Program-made: the position numbers and the translations under genes | DNA from: Chara braunii | Taxonomy: Eukaryota > Streptophyta > Charophyceae > Charales > Characeae | Length of the DNA stretch: 33,690 nucleotides | Direction of reading: 5' to 3' | Assembly: GCA_003427395.1 (NCBI GenBank) | Contig: BFEA01000042.1 | Location: 1,970,469 to 2,004,158, forward strand | Notes under the pieces: generated by a model | What the model saw: only the letters and a program-made list of their open reading frames with translations | Told to the model about the DNA's origin: nothing | Database searches by the model: none | Shown here: positions 1 to 10,825 of the stretch, piece by piece | Position numbering within the stretch: position 1 is the first letter of the stretch | Layout: every line of letters starts with the position of its first letter

Positions 1-53
<53 letters not shown>
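1..53. repeat. (CT)n microsatellite at the left edge
   Basis: Uninterrupted CT dinucleotides run from the first base. The same repeat type closes the right end of the window, and AG runs occur near 3.7 and 4.6 kb. Confidence 0.98.
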
Positions 54-57
<4 letters not shown>

Positions 58-409
58 GTTGGTCTCGCTGCGCGCGTCGGCGTGGCCCCCGCCCCCCTTC
101 CTCCCAACGCTGCCTGCGTTGGCTTCGCCTCCCTCCCAACCGTCGCCTACGCTCTTGCTGCGCCTTGGCCCGCTTCACTTTTTCGATGTGCGCCTAGGCC
201 CAGCCCCCTTCCCAACAGTTAGTCCGCTTTGAATTTTGTGGGCCTCCGCCGCGCCCCCTGCCCCTTCGCCTCGGGCTTGGCCGAGTCGGCCCCACACTGG
301 TCCCACTGCCCGGTTCCCACCTCGCCCTCATTCCGCTACAGGTTCCAAGATTTTCGTTGGGTCCACGATCAGGCATGTCGCCGGGCCGTTTATTTGCTTT
401 AGTAGTATG
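54..409. other. GC-rich, pyrimidine-rich non-coding stretch
   Basis: C-rich sequence (repeated gcctcc, ccttcg, cttggcc words) without a convincing gene. Short open frames here are proline/arginine/serine-rich products of composition. Nothing further can be supported. Confidence 0.6.
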
Positions 410-590
410 GAGATAAGGTGAACACTCCTTGACCTACAAATTCTCCCATTTGGCCTGATACACATATTACATGATAGTAATCCGTAAAGTGTGTTTCTTG
501 TATACATAATGCATCAGGCCATTCTCTTCCCTCTATTCCTTTTGGTGAAGCTGTTTTTGTATATTGATTTCCTTAAGATGACGCTGCTGA
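410..590 (-). pseudogene. second LINE endonuclease scrap
   Basis: The block at 484-545 is nearly identical to 1377-1437. Read on the reverse strand it gives the same peptide, ALCIQETH, which is the catalytic QETH block of LINE apurinic endonucleases. It lies beyond the 3' end of the larger endonuclease fragment and in the same orientation, so it is a separate small copy or a local duplication, not a continuation. No longer frame survives. Confidence 0.6.
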
Positions 591-639
591 GCGAAAAGTT
601 TAAAATATTCATTGCATTTACGGCCCAGAAAAGATATAT

Positions 640-1545
640 CATCCTGGATGTGATCTCTTTGTTCTCTCTACAAGGACCACACGTCTTGTAATTATTTTTT
701 TAACTGTTTGGCGCTTAAGAGTGAATTGTGAAGTTTGTAGAAACTTCAACCTTGGTCAGGCTTTTTCCTGAACGGAAGTAGGACCATGTTCATAGCATGA
801 TCAAGACCGGGGAAGACGCTCTGTGGGAAAATTTCTACTAATTGGAGCGCACCTTCCAGCTCTTCTGACAAAAGAATTAAATCTATCCGAGACTTCGAGG
901 CTTTAGTTGTTTGAGTCTTTCTGAAACAAGTATAGGCTCGTTTTGCATGGTGAAGTCGTTTATATGTATCAAAAAAATTCATTAACTAACAGATACCTTC
1001 AATGATTTGCTCATTTATTTCTATGTATGTTGGTCAGGGCAAGGGGATGTGCCAACAATCCAGTTGCCTATTAGGGGCATAATAATTGGTATGCCTATTG
1101 AAAGGTGTTTTTTAACTGATTTGAAAAAGAGTCGTTTTTTCCATGTCTCATTAGGAGCATACACACACAAGATTGTGACGACCTCTATTTCCAACATAGC
1201 CAAAAGATATACCCATGTACCTTCTTCTTTATATGCCCCCCAATTTAACGGTTCAATCCTGGACCCAGGGGGTAACGAGATTGTTACTCCCGCACTACCA
1301 AGTCTAGGAGAGTGAACTCTGAAGGCTTGGTGGGACCAAATTTATTTATGTGTGTGGTTGTGATCCGCATTATCCATTAAGTGTGTTTCTTGTATACATA
1401 ATGCATGAGGTCATTCTCTTCCGTTTATTCCTCTGAGTTGGTCATATATAGCCTGGCGTTTTGGTTGTTTAGTCGAAGTCAACCCGTTCACATTAAGCCT
1501 TCTAAGGTCTAGATCGGTTTCTTTTTTAAGAAGCTTCCAATCCTT
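640..1545 (-). pseudogene. LINE (L1-like) AP-endonuclease domain, decayed
   Basis: Read right to left, one frame from about 1510 to 1021 carries the blocks of a LINE ORF2 endonuclease in order: LNVNGL near 1495, a KRQAIYDQLRG helix, LCIQETHL near 1385, GSAGVTISLPP near 1290, and ILCVYAPNE followed by FFKSVKKHL near 1160. Two in-frame stops (TGA, TAA) flank QETHL. The usual GDxN block is degraded to LIGNW. After a frameshift near 1000 the domain resumes with YTCF, then SRIDLILLS (about 880) and a final LDHAMNMVLLPF (about 790) in place of SDH. A trailing KLHNSLL resembles the linker before reverse transcriptase. No reverse transcriptase follows, so this is an internal fragment of an L1-type retrotransposon. 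Family knowledge: this nuclease nicks target DNA to prime reverse transcription. It cannot be active here. Confidence 0.83.
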
Positions 1546-1993
1546 ATCTTTGTTACACAATACATCGAGCACATTCAATCCAACCATTGGTAGTTAGCTT
1601 CCACTCCGTGTACTCTATCCAAAGTGAATTGGAGGGTCACATTCCAGCTTACCCCCTGGTTCTATTATGTCCTCTCTATTTTTGTGGAGGCGGGAAAGTA
1701 GGATCGTGATATCTATCTCGGTCCATAAATCACTCAACTTCACTTTCAGTTGTTGAATTCCAGCCAAAATGTTCTAACAGAACCAACATAGATTACCCTC
1801 TTGTGTTCATATCTGAGAAAAACATTTGTGGTAGACATCCTCTGATTATAAGTGGATAGGATGAGCACAACAGATCCCTAGATGAAAACTTTGCTTGGAC
1901 GATTTTGACAATTTTCGTCTTAAAACGAGCTTCCATGTTATTCTTCCTGGTAGGGAAGAGAGAAAACCGTCTCGTGTTCCTCGCATAGTCACT
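1546..1993 (-). other. upstream LINE sequence, no intact frame
   Basis: On the reverse strand around 1660-1760 there is a short coding-like stretch (LKVKLSDLWTEIDITILL). It is followed by stops and then by the start of the endonuclease. It is probably the region between ORF1 and the endonuclease of the same LINE. No motif was recognised. Confidence 0.35.
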
Positions 1994-3126
1994 TCACCGT
2001 GTGGAGCTCCTTGTTGAAGAGAGAAAACCTGCTCGTGTCCCTTGCGTGTCAACTCTGCATATCCCTTCGCCAAAAGACAATAGAGTTTTTGTCTTTCGCT
2101 GATCAGGGAGCCTTCCGTTGGAGAAAGAGGGGGGGTGGGGGGAGTGTAGCTTTTCTTCTTCTTCTGTCTGAACATGCACTGGTTGAAGAGCGTTTCCATT
2201 GTGTATTTCTTTTATGCCCTCTAGTAAATGTTTTATTTCTTCTTTGGGCCTCTGCTCACAAACTTCAACTAGTAGAAGTTGTTTCTCAGTTTCGTTTTTC
2301 TCTTCCCCTTTATCTTGAATGTTAAATGTCCTGGAGTCATTTTCATCAGCTATGAGGAGTGAGAATACTACTTCTTTTTCATTTTTGTGTAGTTTTTCTG
2401 TTTCTGAAATGTCATGTGTAAGTAACAAAAACTTACGCTCCCCTTTCAACTCCAAAACTACCTCTTTGAGTTAGTGTGTTGCTGCAGGCTCCGCAGTTAC
2501 TCGGGGGGGTCCATCTTTATCGTAGTCTTCCTCCTCCAATCTGCCTTTCATTAGGATCTTTTTTGGTTTTTTTATAACAGAGTATGAGTTTCCTGTCTGG
2601 TGGGAAAATCCACAAATTATATCGGACTGTGCTTGTTGATAAGACTTGCCATGTGGGGTATCTGCAGTATGAGTTGGGGATCCCATCTTCTGTTATGTCC
2701 CAGCGGTGGTCTCTTATGACAATATAATGCATTCTTTAGTGAACAACGTTGATTTGCGTAGGTCTTCATTTGTTGCACTTCTATCATTGATTACTACAGA
2801 GTTCCAGTTACTATCGTCATAGTGTTATTGTTAATAATGTTTTGTGCGTAGTTGGGATCCTTTGCATACTTCCCTCTTATTTCTTTGGAATGGGGTGATT
2901 GTGTATTCTTATTTATAGATGTTGCAGTATTCCTAATCAGAACCAGGGGTTGCTGGTTTTCACTTTTTGGGATTGTTTCTCCTCCCCCCAAGTTTTCCTT
3001 CTGATTTTCTTCAGCATGTGAGTGTTTCAGATCTGGGGGCCATTGGAAACGTAGTGCGGCTATACACATTTCGTAAAAAATGAATTTTTTATCAAAAAGT
3101 GAACTATTTCGACTGTGAATAAACAC
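1994..3126 (-). pseudogene. possible LINE 5' coding region (ORF1-like), unrecognised
   Basis: Three reverse-strand open stretches (3126-2794, about 2732-2471, 2455-1994) lie directly upstream of the endonuclease in its orientation. They are polar and charged (many K, E, N, Q), with phrases such as EEEDYDKDG and a Glu/Lys-rich part in the last one. I recognise no zinc knuckle or RNA-binding motif. Position and orientation suggest the ORF1 side of the LINE, but composition alone could also give such frames. Confidence 0.3.
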
Positions 3127-3718
3127 TCAGTACATGGCCCAATAGGGCATCATGCAACACTTTAAGTGAGGATAAATGGTCAGTATATAAGGTGTTGACA
3201 TGACAAATGTTGCGGTGGGGCGTTTTGAGCCCTTCGTACATGAATAGTCGTTATCAAATTCGAATTAACACCTCAGTGTAAAAAAGGGCAGAGGCTGTTT
3301 TCCATAAAAGGTCAGGGGTCCGGCGCCCGACACCTTGCAAGTTGATGGACTGAACCTATCAACTGTGGTCGGGCGGAACACCCAGCCTGGTGCACGACAT
3401 TTGGCAAGTTGCCCGTCAGTGCAACAAATGTGTCCACCATTTATCTTCCTGGAAGGACCTCCTTCTCCGGTTGACAGATAGTAGTTGAACACCGAATGAT
3501 TCGGGAGTTAGTGGTGTTCGACAGAGCACATTAGGGAAGTGGCAAACAGTCGTTCGCTCTCGATGCCGATTGCCAATAACACTGTTAGGGGGCCTTGATG
3601 CTGGTTCTTGATCTGTTTGGCGATCGAGCAGCTTGAAGAAGTGTGAAAGAGTCATTGGTTGTCTGTGTGGATTGTCATTAACACTCTTAGGGAATCTTGA
3701 TGCGAGATCTGATTCTGG

Positions 3719-3720
<2 letters not shown>

Positions 3721-3780
<60 letters not shown>
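3721..3780. repeat. (AG)30 microsatellite
   Basis: Thirty uninterrupted AG units, followed by agctccttggcttaaccc. The same 3' flank follows the run at 4626. Confidence 0.98.
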
Positions 3781-3782
<2 letters not shown>

Positions 3783-4622
3783 CCTTGGCTTAACCCGGAA
3801 AGACATTGACAGAGCAGATATCGGTTTGGTGACTGAGCACCTTCAACAAGTATCAAACAGTCGTACGGATGGCCACGCACTCTAAGGGAACCTTGATGCT
3901 GGGTGTGGATTTGCTTGCCGCATGTTAGCAGTTGCTGGGCAGATATCGTGCGGATGGCCACGCACTCTAAGAGAACCTTGATGCTGGGTGTGGATTTGCT
4001 TGTCGCAGGTTAGCAGTTGCTGGGAAGTCTTGGATGCTGAAGTCCGCCACCGAGGGGAGGTTTGATGGCCTGTGGCGTGACTTCCTGTTGGATTTGGATC
4101 TGTTTCGAGCAGAGTTTTGCACTCAAGAAACAGAATTGAACTCCAGATCCCGCAGGTTAGCAGTTCTTGGACATTGCTTGTGGTGTTCTCGGGGTACACA
4201 CCACAAGTCGGAGTGAACTCTCATTTAGATGGACAACATGAATGCACACCACTGACTTCGTGTTGCTGTGACAGACAGTACACGATTCAAAAGGGCATCG
4301 TGTTGGGTATGTGGTGCCTGTTTTCCATAAAAGGTCAGGGGTTCGGCGCCCGACACCTTGCAAGTTCATGGACTGAACCTGTCAACTGTGGTCGGGCGGA
4401 ACACCCAGCCTGGTGCACGACATTTGGCAACTTGAACCCGCAACCCGTCAGTACCCCTGCAACAAATGTATCCACCATGTATCTTCCCGGAAGGACCTCC
4501 TTCTCCGGTTGACAGATAGTAGTTGAACACCAAATGATTCGGGAGTTAGTGGTGTTCGACAGAGCACCTTAAGGAAGTGGCAAACAGCCGTTCGCTCTCG
4601 ATGCCGATTGCCAATAGCACTG

Positions 4623-4625
<3 letters not shown>

Positions 4626-4686
<61 letters not shown>
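4626..4686. repeat. (GA)n microsatellite, unit 2
   Basis: About thirty GA units. The left flank differs from the 3.7 kb run because the preceding ~110 bp are missing. The right flank is shared. Confidence 0.98.
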
Positions 4687-4688
<2 letters not shown>

Positions 4689-5045
4689 CCTTGCTTTAAC
4701 CTGGAAAGGCATTGACAAATACTAGTTGAACAGCGAATCAATTTGCAGATATCAGTTTGTTGATTAAGCACCTTTAACAAGTGTCAAACATTCGTTGGCT
4801 ATCTGTGCGGATGACCACGCACTCTAAAGGAACCTTGGTCTGTGGTGGGACTTCCTGTTGGATTTGGATCTGTTTCGAGCAGAGTTTCGCACTCAAGAAA
4901 CAGAATTGAACTCCAGATCCCGCAGGTTATCAGTTCTTGCGCATTTGCATGAACAACTAGCGGATTGCTCGGTGTATACACCACAAGTCGGAGTGAACTC
5001 TCATTTAGATGGACAACATGAACGCACACCATCAGCGCGGTGATA

Positions 5046-5600
5046 CAATACGGATGTTGGCTTGTCATTTGCATGGACAAATCAATAACATAGATTCCTA
5101 ACATTCACTCTTGTCATCGCAAACATCGATCCCCTCCTTGACATGAGCATGTATAGGACTGTAAGACATTGGCATGAACATCGGAGATCGAAACACTTGC
5201 AAGGTCATCGGTGTGCCATTTCTTTGCATGGACAAGATACATAACATCCATTCAGAACATTAACTCTTGTCACCGCAACGTGGAGATGGAAACACTTGCA
5301 ACTTGCATAGTCTTTTCCTAACATTGCACCTTCGCAGATGGAAACACCGCACGCAGAGTTGCGAGAAATGTTCAAATCATTGAACCGCACATTTTAAAGT
5401 AGACAGGGGTTGTTTCCGGAAAAACATTCGAAGCAAAAAATAAGTAGTAGATAGAGGGTGCGAGAGGCAATAGTTGCAATAGGTGCGAGAGGCAACGTGT
5501 ATGAAGTAGTAGATAGAGGTGCGAGAGGCAATAGTTGCAATATCCACCATTTCAAAGTGCACATGCGTATCATGTTCCACAAGATTGTATTTTAACATGT
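5046..5600 (-). repeat. inverted partial copy of the composite dispersed repeat, plus a 63 bp tandem pair
   Basis: The block cactcttgtcatcgcaaac (5106) is the reverse complement of the gatgtttgcgatgacaagag block at 32056-32082 and resembles 16165-16190. The words cttgtcatttgcatggac and tttgcatggacaagatacat also recur within it. Near 5443 and 5506 the phrase agtagatagaggtgcgagag is repeated with a 63 bp period. No gene is supported. Confidence 0.6.
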
Positions 5601-5606
5601 TTTCCC

Positions 5607-6609
5607 TTAAACACAAGGTCTGACCACACGTCCGTATCTTGTGACATACAGGGTTTCTCGCGGACGATGTTGTGAACCGAAACCATACATGGCATTCATA
5701 GATGATCCATATACGTGGCTCTGCGGTTCGTGGACAGTTGCATCCTCCGAAAACACGGACATGTATTTCATCCTGACAAACCCTCCTGATCGTGCTAAGG
5801 AATTCCCTACACAGTCTCGTATGCCGGACACTTTCTCTTCCACCTCATGCCACAATGATAAACATCTGACCCGACCTGCTCTCACGAAATCTGACCGGCC
5901 ATCTACATCGGGGCGAGACATCACGGGCTTGAACTTGGATCCCTGAAGTACCATCTCGTTCCGTGCCACGAGCACAACTGCATCCACGAGTTTTCTACTT
6001 TTGTTTGAAGAAGCCACACATAACACTCTCGTGAAAGGACACCCGTCATCAGTCAACCGCACAAAACAATATGATATAGCTTGTGGAGAAGTCTCAAGGC
6101 AACGGGGTGGGTAGTGTTCCAAGAATTAACAATGACGAGCGCAGTCCACCAACTCTTGCTTCTGCGAACTTCCCCAAGTTCGTGACGAAGATGTGATGTA
6201 CTCGCAGCCGAGGCGACCTTCTAAAGCTGGTACGGTAACGGATCGGTTTACCCTTATCGTCCAGGCTCTTTCGCTGGAGGACACCATCAGGCAGTGTAAT
6301 GAGGCTCCAGAACTCTAACATGTTGGCAAACTTGTAATGGCTTGTCCAAGGGCAGGCATGCTCCATCGCCTTCCAATCATTATCGTTCCATTCGTCGAGA
6401 TGCCGGTTCATGTACGGGACGACGATCATCCATGGGTCCTCGTCGAAGTCCTCCTTGGCTGCTTCGTCGATCCACGTTTGACCGTCATGATGCCGCACCG
6501 ATCTCGCACAAGGTGAAAACGGTTTTGCTAAGCGCATGTGCTTCTCGGGACTCAAGCGCATGTGCGTCTCAGGACTCATGTTGACGCTTGTCGAAGGTCT
6601 CGACGACAT
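5607..6609 (-). pseudogene. family B protein, copy 1 (unknown function), disrupted
   Basis: The reverse-strand start at 6609 aligns with the start of copy 3 (same leader, ggg.gcgt.atg). The N-terminal part carries RLAKPFSPCARSVR, then PWTSHYKFANMLEF, in one frame. A frameshift near 6180-6195 and a TAA just after DCARHC break it. The C-terminal part (from about 6110) continues with SYCFVRLTDDG, RVLCVASSNKSRKLVDAVVL, RNEMVLQGSKF, VEEKVSGIRD and FVRMKYMSVFSED, ending at 5607. All these blocks recur in the copies at 17.6 and 18.9 kb. It is soluble-looking, with no signal peptide or membrane span. Conservation between copies argues that it was a real protein of about 330 residues. I do not recognise the family. 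An internal 27 bp duplication repeats the THMRLSPEK phrase near the N-terminus. Confidence 0.7.
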
Positions 6610-6656
6610 CACGCTCCCTACACATCACGGGCACACAAATGACACATACGGACGTA

Positions 6657-7699
6657 GGACTAAGCAGTAACAAATTAAGGGGCCGGTTGGTTCAAGAGCG
6701 AATAAATTCGCACTTGTAAACGAGCATTTCCATTACGAAACTGCGGGTACAAGTGCAGGTTGGTTTCGGCTTGTTCTGCGTGTAGTACGAGCCACAGATC
6801 GTCGCAAGAGAGAAATATGGAAAAATGGCATACTATTTTTTAAGATGGAGAAAGATTGCGAAGCGATGGGCAGACGGCGCATCGATGAAAATACATGGAG
6901 AGAGATGGCACACCGATTGAGAGAAATGGCGCACCAAGAGAGATGGATGGAGTAACAATCTTCCCCCGAATACACCGTCCGGTCATTACAGCTGAATTCA
7001 GGTAATCTTTTAGTCTAAAGACAACTATAATGAACGTGCGTTGTATATTCTGGGGAAGAATGTAGATGACGCAGGAAGGGAAAAAGATCGCGAACTAATT
7101 GGGAGATGTGCCGCAGTGAGAGAGAGAGATTGCGCACAGATGGAGAAACATGGCGCAGCAATGGAGATAGCAGGCGCAGCGATGGTTAGCGATAGCACAA
7201 TAATGGAGAAAGATGGCGCACCGAAGCAGATAGATGACGATGGAGATAGATTAGGAAAGATAGTGCAGCGATGAAGAGAGATTACGAAGGAGATAAATTA
7301 GGAAAGATACCGCAGCGATGGGGATAGATGACGAAAGGTCGGTAGAAATCGCGCACCGATAGATGAGGAAAGATAGCACAGCAATGGAGAAAGATGGCGC
7401 ACCGAAGGAGATAGATGACGATGGAAATAGGTTAGGAAAGATAGCGCAGCGATGGAGATAGATGACGAAGGACATAAATTAGGAAAGATAGCGCAGTGAT
7501 GAAGATAGATGACGAAGGAGATAGATTAGGAAAGATAGCGCAACGATGGAGATAGATGATGAAAGGTCGGTAGAGATCGCGCACCGGTGGAGAGAGACGC
7601 ACTTGTACCCCCAATTTCGTAATGAAAATGCCCGTTTGCAAGTGCGAATTTATTCGCTCTTCAACCAACCATCCCCCTAAATTTGTTACTCTTTAGTCC
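6657..7699. mobile_element. TIR element of about 1.04 kb (non-autonomous DNA transposon-like)
   Basis: The left arm 6657-6756 and the reverse complement of 7599-7699 match over about 100 bp with scattered differences. Shared words include ggactaa.g.agtaacaaatt, agcgaataaattcgcacttg and gggtacaagtgc. The interior contains no transposase. It is a degenerate AG-rich, gcgcagcgatgg-type minisatellite. A clear target-site duplication is not visible, partly because the right arm is itself repeated three times. This fits a MITE-like or foldback element mobilised in trans. Confidence 0.75.
7050..7598. repeat. degenerate minisatellite inside the TIR element
   Basis: Repeated words of 20-50 bp: ttaggaaagatagcgcagcg, gatggagatagatgacgaag, and twice gacgaaaggtcggtag (7332 and about 7558) followed by atcgcgcaccg. 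The order of words is scrambled, as in a decaying satellite. The gcgcagcgatgg word is shared with the minisatellite at 20.1-20.6 kb. Confidence 0.8.
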
Positions 7700-7902
7700 A
7701 TAAGTCCTAGTTTCATAGTGGAAATGCTCGTTTGCAAGTGCGGATTTATTCGCTCTTCAACCAACCATCCCCCTAAATTTGTGACTCTTTAGTCAATAAG
7801 CCCCAGTTTCATAATGGAAATGCTCGTTTGCAAGTGCGAATTTATTCGCTCTTCAACCAACCATCGCCCTAAATTTGTTGCTCTTTAGTCGATAAGTCGC
7901 GT
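7615..7902. repeat. right inverted-repeat arm in three 96 bp tandem copies
   Basis: Units start at 7615, 7711 and 7807 with exactly 96 bp spacing. Each contains tttcat/g..tggaaatg, the palindromic core agtgcgaatttattcgctct, ccaaccatcccc and aaatttgttactctttagtc. The first unit is the right arm of the TIR element. Confidence 0.9.
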
Positions 7903-8490
7903 CTCTTCTCGGCCCAAAAGCATGAAGTCCTTTTGTATTTGCGTAATTGAGATGTTCCTTTGAAGTGCGAATTTATTGGCACTTGAAATTTCTTGCTGAT
8001 TAGTGGATAAGACCGAATTGACTCGCACTTGTGTTCGCTCTTGTTCCGACCATGAACTTAATTTCTTACTGTACGGTGAATAAGTCCGAATCAACTCGCA
8101 TTTGTACTCTCGCCTCAAAAAGTGCGAGTTTACTCGGACTTATCCAAACCACTTGCACACTGAACGAGTGGGAGAGGAGTCGGACTTGAGATACCACTTC
8201 AGCTTCACATCAGGGTCCGACAAAACGATATGGATTCAAATGTTGTTGTTCCACTGTTTTGTGATGAATATTAGAAATGCGAGTTTGCTCCCTCTTGTTT
8301 ATTTCCCTGACCTCGTCATACGTTGACGTGATTTTCTTGTTGTACAGTTTTGTTTTGAATCGTCTCTTCAAATAGCTGTCCAATCCGTCCACTGTGTCAC
8401 GCCACTGCCACCGTCACGACAACACGGAGGAGACGATGTTCGAGAACGAAGTTCTTGTGACAGCAGCCCGGAAGCTCCCTCTGATCTGCA
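7903..8490. other. spacer with several GCGA..TCGC palindromes
   Basis: No gene. Variants of the window-wide palindrome occur near 7963 (gtgcgaatttattggcac), 8020, 8090 and 8120 (gtgcgagtttactcggac). The cgccactgccaccgtcacga segment near 8400 leads into the transposase-like gene. No TATA box was recognised. Confidence 0.5.
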
Positions 8491-8497
8491 TTGCGGT

Positions 8498-10728
8498 TTG
8501 AAAAGGGAGTTCTCGATGTTGACCCCGACGAATCATTCAGGCTCGTCTACGACGTCCGCTCAACATCGTTTTGTTCGCTTTACCGACGCTTCTGACTGCC
8601 AGCGCGTATCTACAGCGCTAATCCCCGGTAGTGAGGGTGTTTGGGATGTCGAGACGTTTCCCGGTGGATGGATGTTCGTGGACACAAATTTTTGTGGTGT
8701 GTCCGAAATGACTGGATCAGATCTATGCGGACAGCAGGTAGACTGTCAGAAAGCATTGGAGTTACCCAACCCCTAGCATTTGACTACAGTCGCTCGTTGG
8801 TGGATATAGACTTCTGCGTTACGCCCGATAGAAACGGATCTGGTCGAGAACAGTGTGGTGCATTTGGTATAAACGGGTCTGATAGGGAACAGGCAACGGC
8901 ACTCGCGTATGAAAGTGCCGAGATAGGTGAGAGAATTGTCTGTGAAGCCGGAAAAATTGGCTCTCCGTCGATGACAGTCACGGGTGCAATGGAAAATTGG
9001 CAGACTGGTTTTGTAGACACAAATTTCTACAGTTCATCGGAATCCTCCCAATCCGATTTGCCGAGAACCTCTCCCAAGGACAGATCAAAATTCCTAGGTG
9101 CAGCGCATAGGTCCCCGACCAGAAGTCACCCTGGAACTCCCGAAGCAGTCCTTCAGGTTTTGTCTCATCCCCTACCTAGAGAAAGGAGAAGATATAATCG
9201 AAAATTTAGGCCGGTTAGAAGGTCAGAACATTCGAAGAGGGCCAAAAGTCGATTGAACGAAACTAACATTGCGCTCATCCCGACGCACAAATGTTGTAAG
9301 AACAAGTGTCTTCGGGTCTTGACCATTGACAATATCAAACCGGTGCGCGAAGCTTATTACGAAATGTCCCTCGAAAGGAGGATCGAGTGGTGGATGCAAA
9401 CCCTCAACAATTTCACTATCCTCGATGGTGGTCTGGAAAGAGTCCAACCAGTGCAGTGCAAACGCCGTGTGTGCATCGCCGGTTGGTGCAAAATAATAGG
9501 GATATGTCGAAACACATTTCGTCGTTATAGCAAGTGCAAGTCCGACGGGGTAGTCCGTCGACGGCATGGTCGATGAGGATTGTTGAACCCGAGATCGGAG
9601 TATGTGAGCATGCTGGCTCGTGTGACGAGGTTCGTGGAAGAACATGGAGATGCTATGCCTAACGAAATGGTTGTGAGGGGGACCTCACAGAGACCTAAAG
9701 TTAGGCTCCCTGCTTATTTCACGAAGCTCCTTGTATACGAGTCCATCAAGGCGGACTTGGAACGGCGGGTCAGACCGTCGTTTCGGAGCAAGTCTTCTAC
9801 TCCATATGGAGGAAGTACTTAAGGCATGCCGACCTTGCCAAGTCCAACTCGTTCACAAAGTGTGGCGAGTGCGTCCGCCTTAGACAGGCCAGAGATAACA
9901 CCTTTCTCCTTCGTAACCGTAGGGATTTCGATGAAAAGCACCGCAAACACCAACTTTCTCCTTCTACGCTGACTGGAAACTTCGTTCCATTTTGAACCCC
10001 GCGGAATACCTCTGCCTTATAGTGGATGGAATGGATCAGAAAAAGACAATCATTCCTCACATCGGCATGTATAATTACTCCAAGGATCATCGACACGACA
10101 TGATGATGAAAACGAACATGACCGCGGTCATAGCTCACGACAGGAAACCGTCCATTTATGTTTACACGTATTTGCCTTTTTATGCGCACGGTTCCGATGA
10201 CACCATGATGTGAGTTACAGGCGTCGGGACAGAAATGGCCACGCCACCTCCGAATCCAGGCGGACAATTGCTGGAGGGAAAACAAAAACCAATACCTTAT
10301 GTGTTTGGCCTCTCTTCTGGTGAAATTCGGGATTTTCGAAGATCTCGAAGTGGGGTTCATGCTTATTGGCCACACGCATACCGACATAGACGCGACTTTT
10401 AGTGTTTTCTCGAAAAAATTGGAAGGACAATGATGCTTACACGATGAAGTAGTTGTTCTCGCTTATCGAGTCGTCGCACAAGATACCGCCGAAGTGCATT
10501 GAGCTCGATCACATCGCCGATTGGCGTCGGGTAGTGGATCGACACGTCGACAGAAGCATCGTCGGCGTGTCGAAACCACATCTCTTCAAATTCTTCATGC
10601 GTGACGGCGGTCCCGTCATGGTGTACAAAAAGTATTGTACCGATGCGGAATGGCTGCCGGAAGGCAGACTTGTTCACTGGTTCCCGGTTGTCGATGGTCT
10701 TTCCGGTCCGTCCGACGTGCCCGTTTAG
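8498..10728 (+). pseudogene. transposase-like gene (DUF7869-type, DGMDQ / DN / GHTH-DID), disrupted
   Basis: A polar N-terminal part (from 8498, shifting frame near 8760) is followed by THKCCKNKCL (9280), ICRNTFRRYSK (9510), HGDAMPN with KVRLPAYFTKLLVYE (9650-9740), VFYSIWRKYLRHADLAKSN (9792), and CGECVRLRQARD. Next come LIVDGMDQKKTIIPH (10016), QADNCWRENKNQY (10250), LIGHTHTDIDATFSVF (10360) and finally PHLFKFF plus MVYKKYCTDAEWLPEG (10580). This order matches a widespread eukaryotic transposon-protein family that I associate with the DUF7869 label; the number is from memory. The Asp residues in DGMDQ, ADN and DID are candidates for an RNase H-like catalytic set (inference). Breaks are a TGA at 9574, a TAG at 10448, and frameshifts near 8760, 9790, 9955, 10215 and 10425. 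The gene is dead, but all main blocks survive. Confidence 0.78.
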
Positions 10729-10825
10729 ATAAATGCGAACTGATTTGGATTTGGTAGCTACGAACTCCGCTAAGATAATGATGAGACGTGAACTGCGAAC
10801 TACTTCCGGTTTCTTGTCATGGAGG

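Larger units (their letters stand above)
3289..5040. repeat. imperfect ~1 kb tandem duplication with embedded AG microsatellites
   Basis: Unit 1 (about 3289-4260) and unit 2 (about 4313-5040) share long near-identical blocks. One begins ttttccataaaaggtcaggg (3299 and 4320) and continues through gtcgggcggaacacccagcc. A second is the tttggatctgtttcgagcag block (4094 and 4863). A third is the gtcggagtgaactctcattt block (4207 and 4988). Both units carry an (AG)n run followed by the same flank (agctccttg.cttaacc.ggaaa). Unit 2 lacks about 110 bp just before its microsatellite. Within unit 1, the gtgcggatggccacgcactc block is also duplicated near 3950. The serine/leucine-rich frames here are translations of the microsatellite, so I call no gene. 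Confidence 0.8.

Noticed and set aside
1007-1315. Forward-strand 102-residue frame
   Set aside because: It is the complement of the LINE endonuclease, whose reverse-strand motifs are specific.
3416-3961. Serine/leucine-rich protein on the reverse strand
   Set aside because: The core is the translation of the AG microsatellite, and the flanks are part of a non-coding tandem duplication.
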